Assembly: GCA_029261035.1 (NCBI GenBank) | Contig: JAJDCD010000012.1 | Location: forward strand, 186,001-250,000 | DNA: 64,000 nucleotides | Direction of reading: 5' to 3' | Origin: Candidatus Omnitrophota bacterium | Lineage (GTDB): Bacteria; Omnitrophota; Omnitrophia; Omnitrophales; JACROU01 | Shown here: piece after piece, positions 1 to 9,134 of the stretch | Numbering within the stretch: position 1 is the first letter of the stretch | Layout: every line of letters begins with the position of its first letter | Notes under the pieces: model-generated | What the model saw: the letters and a program-made list of their open reading frames with translations, nothing else | What the model was told of the DNA's origin: nothing | The model's database searches: none | Translations under genes and position numbers: made by a program

Positions 1-1784
1 CGACTCATTCCATCAATAATTTGTGAATTTGTATTTTGAGGCGTATAGTCTACTTGGGTAAAATCAATAATAGCGTTTGTTTCTGGGTCTCTAACTAAAT
101 CAAAAGTCTGTATCACATCTCCATTCTTATCTATAATTTGCTTAATATACCCATCTTCGTAGAGAGATTTTTCTCCATTCTTATTCGTAAATTCAACCAA
201 CTCTTCATTTTCATTAAATACACTTAACTCCCCATCAGCGAGAACTTCATTACGAATTAACTGATCATTACTATCTAATGTTTGAGTACTAACAACACCT
301 GTTTGTGGGTTTTCAGATGTAACAATAGTTTTAGCATCATCCCCTTCACCTTCATATTGATAGGATGTTATTTGCTGTATGTCATCTGGAAGATCCCCAA
401 TTCGAGTTGTTATTTTGCTGGCTCTATTTTCAGAGTCATATTCATAGTCTTGAATTGTCCCATCAGGGGATATGACTTGTTGAACATCTTCATTTTCATT
501 AAATAACTGCCGTGTTCCATCAGGAGTAACAACCTCGGAAATTTTTCCTTCAGAGTCAAACTTTTGCGCTGTGACATCCCCTTCTGGATCCGTAACATTA
601 ATTTGAGATAATTGATCTGCTTGATTATAAACAAAGTCTTGAGTCGTTCCATCCGGTTGTACCACTTGAGAAACATCTCCATTAGAGTTAAATGACTGGA
701 TAGTTCCATCTGCAAGTTCAACAGAAGAAACTTCACCATTTGCACCCATATTCTGGATTGTAAGTTCCCCCTGCGAATTTGTGATTCTAATTTGCGTTAA
801 TTCTTGAGCTTCGTCATAGACAAATATCTGCGTTGATCCATCCGTCTGATCAACTTGCGAAACATCTCCATTCGCATTAAAAAATTGCTTTGTTCCATCA
901 TCAAGTTCAACAGATGAAATCTCTCCATTCTCGCCCATATTTTGAATAGTGATATTGCCGCTAGGATCTGTCACTTGTATCTGAATTAGCTTTTCCTCAT
1001 CACTATAAATAAAATCTTGAATCGTTCCGTCATTTTGCTCTACACGTGAAATGTCACTATTTTCATTAAAAAATTGCTTTGTTCCATCGGCAAGCTCTAT
1101 AGAAGATACCTCTCCATTCTCATTCATATTTTGAATCGTTAGTATATTATTTTCATCTGTAATTCTGATTTGGGTTAAAACACTTTCTTGATAAATATAT
1201 TCTTGCTTACTGGTATCTGGATTTTCAACCCTACTTATTGCTCCATCTTCGTTAAATGTTTGCTTCGTACCATCAGGCAATTCTACCGTTTGAACTTCTC
1301 CTGCTTCGCTCATTCTTTGCAATGTTTCATTGCCATCAGCATCAATCAATTTAATTGCAGCCAAAATAGCGTTTTCATCATAGATATACTCTTGCGATGA
1401 TCCATCTAGATTATCAACACCTGTTACTTTACCTTCAAAATCAAAATATTGCTTTGTTCCATCAGGCAGTTCAATCGAAACAACATCTCCATTTGAATTC
1501 ATTTCCTGCTTTGTTGTTTCACCTTCTGGGGTCGTAATATTCACAAAAGTCAAAACACCTAAGTCATTGTAAATGTAATCTTGGATAGTTCCATCTGTCT
1601 GTTCAACACGACTTACATTCCCATTAGCATTAAAAAACTGTTTTGTTCCATCAGCCAGTTCAACAGATGTTGCATTTCCATCCACATCTACGTTTTGATA
1701 AGTAATCTGATTATCTGGGCTCGTTATTTTAATTTGAGATAAATTACCTTCATCATCATAATCATATTCCTGTTTTGTTCCATC
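1..1784 (-). repeat. Coding tandem array 2: 63-residue units (continues off window)
   Basis: The second array of the giant protein begins at residue 2408 and runs to the edge. Equivalent positions (the PDGT codons) fall at 1645, 1456, 1267, 1081 and 892, with spacings of 189, 189, 186 and 189 bp. One unit lacks a codon. The four-unit super-period of array 1 is not obvious here; most units are of the QFFNxNGDVSRVEQ type. Confidence 0.8.
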
Positions 1785-4700
1785 GGCTGTTTGAACAAAT
1801 AAAGTCTGATCTGCATCAACTCCTTCACCCCCCAATTCTCCATCAGCACCCAAATCCAATGTTTGAACTTGCTCTAAAATACCCGAAGCATCTCCATAGT
1901 CATCCCCATAATAAGAAGAGAAATAAGCTTTAAATCGATTGAAGTACTGCGAAACAGCTTGCTTCATTCCCTCAGAAATATTAACAGGGTTCCCTTGTTG
2001 TAAATCAGAGCGAATCACATTAATTTGATCCGCAACATCTTGATAACTCACTTCAGCTCCATCAACAACAACACCTCCAATATGTCGATAAGCAGGATTT
2101 GTCAAAAAAGCCTCATAATTATCAAACTCTGTCGTGCCTAGGTTATTTTGAAAAAATGTTTGATTAATATCATCAGGAGAAACCCCAACGATCGCAGGGC
2201 CTGCCCCTTCTTCTAAACTCGCTCTCAAAGCCACTTCTTCTGCAGAGTCTTCTGGGACAGCGATCCCCATAAAGTTACGATAACGCTTAATATATTCGTC
2301 ATGAGCTTGAATCATCACTTCGGAAGGAACCTGATTAAATGCCGCTTGATTTCCATCCGTAACCATTAAGTCAAAATGCTCTCCTACCTGTCTGTAAGTA
2401 ATAGTATGAGGATTACCCTGAGCATCAGAAAACGTAGCATTAATATCTGCAAATTGACCTTTAAGAAAATCAACATAGTTATCTGCTTCACCATTATTTG
2501 CTCTAAAAGAAGCTAATAAGCGATTCACTGCTTCATCATTGGAAGCTGGGGCAACATACCCATCTGGAAGCTCAACATCTCCAACAGGAGCTCCTACAAC
2601 CTGATCATTTAAAGTTGGATCTATCAATGTTTCAGTACCATTTGGATTAATAATTTTTATAGTTCCATCCGCTTGAAGTTCAATCTCTGGGTAAGAAACA
2701 ATAGCCGTTGGAGCGCTAAAGACGCGAATGGTAGCTTTATTCGCCGAGGCTACTCCATCCTGATCATAGCCATAAGTGTATTCTTGACGACTACCATCCG
2801 GATTGACTACTTTGCTAATATTTCCATCCGTATTAAAATGCTGTTCTGTTCCATCTGGAAGTTCCACTAAAGAAACATTTCCATTTTCATCAAATACTTG
2901 TATCGTTCCATCCGGCAACTCTATAATTTGAACCTGCCCTGTTCCTGACATACTTTGAACCGTCTCATTCCCATCCGCATCCACTGTCGTTATCTCTGTT
3001 AAAACACCTTGATCACTATAGGCATAACTTTGCGTTGCACCATCCGCTGCTACTACTTGAGATAAAGTGCCGTCCTTATTCATATATTGCGAGCTTCCAT
3101 CAGGCAATTCTATATGGGTAAGATCACCATCACTATCAAGGTGCTGAGTGGTAACTAAACCATCCACATCGGTAATAGCAACCGAACTCAATGATCCCCC
3201 CGGAGCATATTGAAAACTCTGTTCACTTCCATCCGCATTCACAACTCGACTCACATCCCCAAGCGCATTAAAAAATTGTTGAGTTCCATCCGGCAAAGCA
3301 ACAGAAGTTACCCCACCTGTCACATTTAAGTTCTGAGTTGTTACAGCATTATTCGGATCTGTAATTTTAATTTGAGTTAAGTTCTTGGCGTTATCATAAA
3401 AGTATTCTTGCTCACTTCCATCTGGAAGCTCTACTCGAGTAACATCCCCATCCGCATTAAAAAATTGTTGGGTTCCATCAGAAGTGACAACAGAGGTCAC
3501 ATTACCATCCACATCCAAATTCTGTTCTGTTATATCCCCATTGGCATCTGTGATTCTTATTTGAGCTAGATTTGAATTAGAATCATACAAATAGGCTTGA
3601 TCTGTTCCATCCGGAAGCTCCACTAAAGTTACATTTCCAGATCCATCAAAGGTCTGTCTCGTTCCATCCGGCAATGTAATTGTCTGAACCTCTCCTGTCG
3701 CAGATACATTCTGTATCGTTTCATTGCCATCCACATCAACAATTGAGATAGAAGAAAGAACCCCATTGTCATCATAACTATACCGTTGTTCACCACCATC
3801 AGCTCCCACCACCCGAGATATATTTCCATCTTTATTAAAATGCTGCGTGCTTCCATCACCCAACTCTATCCGAGTTACATCTCCATCTATATCTAAATAC
3901 TGTGTAACCACACCTCCATCCACATCCGTTATAGCAACAGAATTAAGAATCCCATCAGAAGAATATTGATAATTCTGCTCACTTCCATCTGAGTTTAAAA
4001 CACGCTTCACATTCCCATTCACATCAAAAAACTGCCCACTCCCATCAGGAAGAATGACAGATGTCACATCTCCCGATAAGTTTAAATTTTGAAGTGTTAT
4101 ATCATTGTTAGCAGCAGTGATTTTGATTTGACTTAGGTTTCCTGAAGCATCATATAAATACTCTTGCTTACTTCCATCTAGAAGCTCAACACGACTCACA
4201 TCTCCATTGTCATTAAAAAATTGTTGGGTACCCTCTGGCGTTTTAACAGATGTGACATTGCCATCTAAGTCTAAGTTTTGTTCTGTAACCCCTCCATCAA
4301 CATCTGTAATTTTAATCTGAGTTAAATTGGAGTTCGCATCATAAAGATAAGCTTGACTACTTCCATCTAGAAGCTCAACCAAGGAAACATTTCCGTTAGC
4401 ATCAAATGTTTGTTTTGTACCATCAGGCAGTTCAATTGTTTGAACTTCTCCGCTTGCAGATATGTTCTGAATTGTTTCACTTCCATCTATATCAATGATT
4501 GTGATAGAGGTAAGAACTCCACTATCATCATAATTGTATCTTTGTTCACTTCCATCACTAGCAGTAACCTTTGTTACATTTCCTTCTAAATCAAAAAACT
4601 GAGCTCCTCCATCTGGAAGCTCAACACGAGATATATCTCCAAGTGCATTAAAATTTTGTGTCGTTACGTCTCCATCAATATCTGTAATTGAGATAGAAGA

Positions 4701-7700
4701 AACATTTCCGCCAGCACCATAAACATAGTTTTGCTCACTTCCATCAGCGGCAATAACGCGACTTACATTTCCGAGAGCATTAAAAAATTGAGAACTTCCG
4801 TCTGGAAGAACAACTGAAGAGACATTACCTGCTGCATCTAAGTTTTGAACTGTCGATTGATTGTAAATATCGGTAATTGTAATACGAGTTAAAGCTCCTC
4901 CTACGTCATAAGTGAATTCCTGAACACTCCCATCAGGCTGCTCAACTCTAGAAACATCTCCATTTTCATTTAAAAATTGTTTTGTTCCATCAGGAGTCAT
5001 AATTGAAAGAACATCTCCCTCTGGACTCAAATTCTGAATTGTTACTCCACCCTCTAACCCAGTAAGCAAAATTTGCTTTAATTGAGAATTATCATCATAT
5101 ATATATTGTTGACGAGTTCCGTCGGGTAATTCGACCAGAAGAACATTTCCCTGTTCATCAAATGTCTGACGAGTTCCATCCGCGAGTGTAATTGCTTGAA
5201 CATCCCCGGTAGCCGATACGTTTTGAACTGTCTCATTCCCATCAACATCTATTGATGTAATGGAGCTCAAAACACCCTGTTCGTCATAGCTATATCTCTG
5301 CTCTGTATTATCTGCTCCAAAAACCGTATCAACAGATCCGTCTTTATTAAAAAATTGAGTACTTCCATCAGGAAGAAAAATCTGACTTAAATCCCCATCT
5401 CCATCAAAAAGCTGAGTTGTTGTCGATCCATCCGAATCCGTAATTGCCAGGGTTCGCAAACTACCATCAGCAAGATACGAATAGCTTTGAACGCTTCCGT
5501 CAGGACTAACAACTCGGCTAACGCTCCCATCAAAATTAAAAAACTGTTCTATACCATCCGACAATACAATCGAGGTCACATTGCCATCTGCATCTAAATT
5601 TTGGGTAGTCACAGAATCAAAAGAATCTGTTATTTTAATTTGATTTAAGTTACTATCCGCATCATAGAAATACTCTTGCTTACTCCCGTCTACAGACTCA
5701 ACACGAGTAATATTTCCATCTTCGTCAAAAATTTGTTGAGTTCCATCAGGTGTCGTTATTGAAACAACATTTCCAGCACTATTCAAATTTTGCTGAGTAA
5801 CATCTCCACTTTCATCTGTAATATTAATTTGAGTTAAATTAGAAGTATTATCATAGATATAAGATTGACTCGATCCATCTGGAAGCTCTACCAAAGTCAC
5901 GTTACCAGCAGCATCAAATGTCTGTTTGGTTCCATCAGGCAATTCTATGTTTTGAACATCTCCAGTAGCAGATACGTTTTGTATCGTCTCATTCCCATCG
6001 ACATCGACAGATGTAATAGAGAGCAGACCCCCATTCCCATCATAGCTGTATCTTTGCTCCGTCCCGTCTACATTAACAACTCTTGAAACATCTCCACTTT
6101 CATTAAAATGTTGCTCAGAACCATCAGGCAGTTCAACGCGCTTTATACTCCCATTAACATTTAAAAATTGTTTGGTTATCTCTTGATTCACGTCTCTAAT
6201 TTCTACTTGATTTAAAGTTCCTGTAATAGCGTCATAAGAATAAATAGATTCACTTCCGTCTGGGTTTACAATGCGACTCAGATTTCCATCCCCATTAAAA
6301 AACTGCTCTGTTCCATCAAAGGAAACCATTGAACCAATACTTCCGTCTGAATTTAAATTTTGTATCGTTACATCATTATTTATATCCGTTATTGTGATTG
6401 AGCTTAAATCGCCATTAGCATCATAAGTGTAATCTTGGGAACTCCCATCTACAGATTCAACCCTAGAAACATTACCTTCTGAATTTAAAAATTGTTTGGT
6501 TCCATCAGAAAGAAATATAGATGTAATATTTCCAGCAGCATCCAAATTTTGGATTGTTATTTGATTAAAGATATCGGTGTTTCTAATTTGACTCACATTA
6601 TTATTCGTATCATAAAAATACTCTTGTTTCGTCCCATCTACATTTTCAATGAGGGCGATATTTCCTGAAGCGTCAAAGGTTTGTTTAGTTCCATCCCCAA
6701 GAACAATACTCTGAACTTGGCCTGTTGAAGAAATATTTTGAACTGTTTCACTTCCAGCCACATCCACAGAAGTAATAGAAGTTAAAACACCTGTATCATT
6801 GTAATCATATCTTTGCTCGGAACCATCCTCATTAACTACCTTTGTAACATCCCCTTCTTTATTGAAGTGTTGGACAACCCCATCTGGAAGATCTATATGT
6901 GTAAGATCACCATCCGTATCAAAATGTTGAGTTGTCTTCAGCCCTACAGCATCCGTAAACTCAACAGAGGTTAATTCGCCTGAAACATCATAATTATTGA
7001 CCTGAACACTAAAATCTGGGTTAACCTGATTTAATAAATATCCATCAGGATGAAATTGCTGAGTCGTTCCATCGGGTAACTCCAAAGCAGATAGAACCCC
7101 GTTATCATCAAAATTCTGCACCGTAACCAAACCATCTATATCTGTGACAGTAATATCTGTCAACAAACCTGTAGCGTTATAGCTATAATCTTGAACTGTT
7201 CCATCAACCAAAGTTCTCTTCTCAATTAAATTAGTAATAGAGTCCACTATATCCACTTGTCCATCAGGGTATGTGGTCGTTATAAGACCTGTATTTTCAT
7301 CCAACACAGAAACCGGGGCTGGAAAATAGGTATCTCTTAATAAAGTGATACTACCCGTCAACTGATCAAATTCCGTTTGAGTTAGCGTTTGATTCGTAAG
7401 AGCATCGTTGACTGAAACTTCAAGAGCATCAATCAGATCTTCATTTTCCAAAGCATCCGCAACAGCTAATTGAGTCAAATTTTGTAATGTTTGATCATGG
7501 GTAACAAATGCTGGGCTTGCTTGTCCAGCATAAATCTGCTCTCTTTTTCTTTCTAACTCATTTTCCAGATCAACTTCTTTTAAAAAGTTAGACAAAGCTC
7601 GTCTTGAATTAATAGGATTGTAATCCTCAGAACCTCTTTCTAGCTTTACCGCTGCTTGTAGTCCTTGAATAAAAGCCCTTAAATCATCTGTCTCAGAAAT

Positions 7701-9005
7701 AATTCCATCCTGATTAAATTCAAAAAGCTTAGGTCCTTCATTTGTATAAGCAATTACAAATTGACTCTCTTCACCTGCTACCTCAAAATCTCGAAGACTG
7801 GGTTCAACACTAGAAACACCACTAGGATGCGTGTGTGATTTAAAAGATGACTTTTGAATAAGTGAAGCTACGGATTGAGAAGCGGTAATTTCATCATCTT
7901 GCCCACTAGAAAATAATACTATTTCTCCCTCAACAACAGTAATAGCAACTTCCATAGGCCAGTCAAGTAGACTTTGAAGACTATCAGCAGTAATTGCTCC
8001 AGGATCCAAAATAACAGCAGCGGCTACATCTTTATCAAAACCACCCATTTCCAAAGCGTCTTCAATACTGTAACGTTCTATTTCTCGAACATCTGCCCAT
8101 AAATCTCGTTCAATACGATCTCTTTTTAGAAGCTCAGCTTCTCTTTCATATTCTTCAATAGTAACAACGTCCCCTTCGGGTTTTTCGATTAATAAATTCC
8201 CATCTTTGTCTTGAACCAACTTTGGAAGCGCTTGATCAGGATAACGGTAAGAATTCCTAAAATGCTGACGATAGATATTCCAAACTTGAGCATGAGCTTC
8301 TGCTTTAATAGGATCGATTTTAGAACTTGGATTAACAGACCTGTCTTTGATTGATTTTAAATCCCCCAACAAATCCATCATTGAAATGGAAATACCAGCC
8401 TTCCCCTCTTCCCTCTGAACCTGAACCGTTCTACGTGCATTAGATTCAAGAAATTCCATATAGTAATTAAATTCCAAAGGCTTTTCTTCGCTAAAATTTT
8501 CCAAAGATTGATTAGAAACATCTTCACTTTTAACAGCTTCTTTTTCAATGAAATCTACAGCAGCTTTTGGAGCTTCTTTCTTTTCAACTTTGACGTAAGA
8601 AAAATAATCCTCTTCCACTTCTTTTCCTGTAAATGATTTTAGGGTTTCTTCTTTTGTTAAGAACTCCCCTAATTCTTTTTCTTTATCCTCTTCTTCTTTT
8701 GCAATTCTTGTTTCTTCATAAGCTTTTTCATCTTCAGCTTTTTTAGCAGCATCTTCGGCTGCAATTGTTTGAATTTCTTCTTCGGGTTGAGGCGCTACCA
8801 TCTCTTGTAAGAAATCTTGTTGGTAACGGATATGTTCTAAATTAGCAGAGTTATTTTGAACAACTTTATTGATTGGAGTTAAAGAAAATGCGAATAGAAT
8901 ATCGTTCTGAGTAAATAGAAAGGTAACGAGAACCACCCAAGATATAATCTTGCGAGTGGAACGAAGAAAGGATTTCTTTTCCGATCGAGCCTTTTTTAAT
9001 CTCAT
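1..9005 (-). CDS. Giant secreted RHS/YD-like repeat protein with N-terminal JAMM-like motif (3' end off window)
   Basis: I read one open frame from ATG at 9005 to the window edge, 3,001 codons, with no stop. The start follows an AGGAGGT ribosome site at 9015-9021. Residues 1-41 form a signal peptide: basic MRLKKARSEKK, then a hydrophobic core (WVVLVTFLFTQ). Residues about 65-190 are rich in Glu and Lys. Around 357-406 is a JAMM-like motif: E359 or E361, then H391-T-H-P-S-G and P-S-L-R-D406. Residues 601-2082 hold about 23 units of 63 residues. Residues 2083-2407 are not repetitive, and a second array runs from 2408 past the edge. Units carry motifs such as YxYDxxGxL and PDGTKQFFNxxGDVSRV, which resemble RHS/YD repeats that build beta-cage shells. 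Function is not known; a large surface or exported protein, possibly with a processing protease, is my inference. Confidence 0.85.
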   Translation of the reverse strand, partial: MRLKKARSEKKSFLRSTRKIISWVVLVTFLFTQNDILFAFSLTPINKVVQNNSANLEHIRYQQDFLQEMVAPQPEEEIQTIAAEDAAKKAEDEKAYEETRIAKEEEDKEKELGEFLTKEETLKSFTGKEVEEDYFSYVKVEKKEAPKAAVDFIEKEAVKSEDVSNQSLENFSEEKPLEFNYYMEFLESNARRTVQVQREEGKAGISISMMDLLGDLKSIKDRSVNPSSKIDPIKAEAHAQVWNIYRQHFRNSYRYPDQALPKLVQDKDGNLLIEKPEGDVVTIEEYEREAELLKRDRIERDLWADVREIERYSIEDALEMGGFDKDVAAAVILDPGAITADSLQSLLDWPMEVAITVVEGEIVLFSSGQDDEITASQSVASLIQKSSFKSHTHPSGVSSVEPSLRDFEVAGEESQFVIAYTNEGPKLFEFNQDGIISETDDLRAFIQGLQAAVKLERGSEDYNPINSRRALSNFLKEVDLENELERKREQIYAGQASPAFVTHDQTLQNLTQLAVADALENEDLIDALEVSVNDALTNQTLTQTEFDQLTGSITLLRDTYFPAPVSVLDENTGLITTTYPDGQVDIVDSITNLIEKRTLVDGTVQDYSYNATGLLTDITVTDIDGLVTVQNFDDNGVLSALELPDGTTQQFHPDGYLLNQVNPDFSVQVNNYDVSGELTSVEFTDAVGLKTTQHFDTDGDLTHIDLPDGVVQHFNKEGDVTKVVNEDGSEQRYDYNDTGVLTSITSVDVAGSETVQNISSTGQVQSIVLGDGTKQTFDASGNIALIENVDGTKQEYFYDTNNNVSQIRNTDIFNQITIQNLDAAGNITSIFLSDGTKQFLNSEGNVSRVESVDGSSQDYTYDANGDLSSITITDINNDVTIQNLNSDGSIGSMVSFDGTEQFFNGDGNLSRIVNPDGSESIYSYDAITGTLNQVEIRDVNQEITKQFLNVNGSIKRVELPDGSEQHFNESGDVSRVVNVDGTEQRYSYDGNGGLLSITSVDVDGNETIQNVSATGDVQNIELPDGTKQTFDAAGNVTLVELPDGSSQSYIYDNTSNLTQINITDESGDVTQQNLNSAGNVVSITTPDGTQQIFDEDGNITRVESVDGSKQEYFYDADSNLNQIKITDSFDSVTTQNLDADGNVTSIVLSDGIEQFFNFDGSVSRVVSPDGSVQSYSYLADGSLRTLAITDSDGSTTTQLFDGDGDLSQIFLPDGSTQFFNKDGSVDTVFGADNTEQRYSYDEQGVLSSITSIDVDGNETVQNVSATGDVQAITLADGTRQTFDEQGNVLLVELPDGTRQQYIYDDNSQLKQILLTGLEGGVTIQNLSPEGDVLSIMTPDGTKQFLNENGDVSRVEQPDGSVQEFTYDVGGALTRITITDIYNQSTVQNLDAAGNVSSVVLPDGSSQFFNALGNVSRVIAADGSEQNYVYGAGGNVSSISITDIDGDVTTQNFNALGDISRVELPDGGAQFFDLEGNVTKVTASDGSEQRYNYDDSGVLTSITIIDIDGSETIQNISASGEVQTIELPDGTKQTFDANGNVSLVELLDGSSQAYLYDANSNLTQIKITDVDGGVTEQNLDLDGNVTSVKTPEGTQQFFNDNGDVSRVELLDGSKQEYLYDASGNLSQIKITAANNDITLQNLNLSGDVTSVILPDGSGQFFDVNGNVKRVLNSDGSEQNYQYSSDGILNSVAITDVDGGVVTQYLDIDGDVTRIELGDGSTQHFNKDGNISRVVGADGGEQRYSYDDNGVLSSISIVDVDGNETIQNVSATGEVQTITLPDGTRQTFDGSGNVTLVELPDGTDQAYLYDSNSNLAQIRITDANGDITEQNLDVDGNVTSVVTSDGTQQFFNADGDVTRVELPDGSEQEYFYDNAKNLTQIKITDPNNAVTTQNLNVTGGVTSVALPDGTQQFFNALGDVSRVVNADGSEQSFQYAPGGSLSSVAITDVDGLVTTQHLDSDGDLTHIELPDGSSQYMNKDGTLSQVVAADGATQSYAYSDQGVLTEITTVDADGNETVQSMSGTGQVQIIELPDGTIQVFDENGNVSLVELPDGTEQHFNTDGNISKVVNPDGSRQEYTYGYDQDGVASANKATIRVFSAPTAIVSYPEIELQADGTIKIINPNGTETLIDPTLNDQVVGAPVGDVELPDGYVAPASNDEAVNRLLASFRANNGEADNYVDFLKGQFADINATFSDAQGNPHTITYRQVGEHFDLMVTDGNQAAFNQVPSEVMIQAHDEYIKRYRNFMGIAVPEDSAEEVALRASLEEGAGPAIVGVSPDDINQTFFQNNLGTTEFDNYEAFLTNPAYRHIGGVVVDGAEVSYQDVADQINVIRSDLQQGNPVNISEGMKQAVSQYFNRFKAYFSSYYGDDYGDASGILEQVQTLDLGADGELGGEGVDADQTLFVQTADGTKQEYDYDDEGNLSQIKITSPDNQITYQNVDVDGNATSVELADGTKQFFNANGNVSRVEQTDGTIQDYIYNDLGVLTFVNITTPEGETTKQEMNSNGDVVSIELPDGTKQYFDFEGKVTGVDNLDGSSQEYIYDENAILAAIKLIDADGNETLQRMSEAGEVQTVELPDGTKQTFNEDGAISRVENPDTSKQEYIYQESVLTQIRITDENNILTIQNMNENGEVSSIELADGTKQFFNENSDISRVEQNDGTIQDFIYSDEEKLIQIQVTDPSGNITIQNMGENGEISSVELDDGTKQFFNANGDVSQVDQTDGSTQIFVYDEAQELTQIRITNSQGELTIQNMGANGEVSSVELADGTIQSFNSNGDVSQVVQPDGTTQDFVYNQADQLSQINVTDPEGDVTAQKFDSEGKISEVVTPDGTRQLFNENEDVQQVISPDGTIQDYEYDSENRASKITTRIGDLPDDIQQITSYQYEGEGDDAKTIVTSENPQTGVVSTQTLDSNDQLIRNEVLADGELSVFNENEELVEFTNKNGEKSLYEDGYIKQIIDKNGDVIQTFDLVRDPETNAIIDFTQVDYTPQNTNSQIIDGMS
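2760..7205 (-). repeat. Coding tandem array 1: 63-residue (189-bp) units in 756-bp super-repeats
   Basis: This array encodes residues 601-2082 of the giant protein. Each 63-residue unit has three sub-blocks of about 19, 21 and 23 residues: DGTKQFFNxxGxVSRV, DGSxQxYxYDxxGxL and TDxxGxxTxQNxxxxGxVxSV. Units are not all alike. The variant with NETVQN occurs once per four units, and its equivalent base lies at 2961, 3717, 4473, 5229 and 5985, exactly 756 bp apart. The next is at 6744, 759 bp on, because one unit has an extra codon (YDAITGTL). The array therefore grew by copying four-unit blocks. Confidence 0.85.
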
Positions 9006-9076
9006 GTTCAAAGGACCTCCTAGTTGCCTAACTAGTTCCCAGAACAAGAGAAAAAGGAATATTTGTTTACACTATA

Positions 9077-9105
9077 ACTATACCTAGTGTTTCCTATTGT
9101 GTCAA
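9077..9105 (-). promoter_or_regulatory. Sigma-70 promoter of the giant gene
   Basis: On the minus strand TTGACA (9105-9100) is followed after exactly 17 nt by TATAGT (9082-9077). This would start transcription near 9070 and give a leader of about 65 nt containing the AGGAGGT site. The match is close to consensus, so the giant gene can be expressed independently of the efflux operon upstream of it. Confidence 0.7.
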
Positions 9106-9134
9106 AACACCCAATTTAAGGGGGCATTTATGTA

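Noticed and set aside
1-7205. Several short open frames on both strands inside the repeat region (for example 410-745 and 3629-3859 minus, 5865-6086 plus)
   Set aside because: They repeat with the 189-bp period and are out-of-frame images of the giant coding frame, which alone has a start site and sensible protein composition.
1-7205. CRISPR or satellite array
   Set aside because: The period of 189/756 bp is a multiple of three, changes fall mostly at silent or conservative positions, and indels are whole codons. It is a coding repeat.
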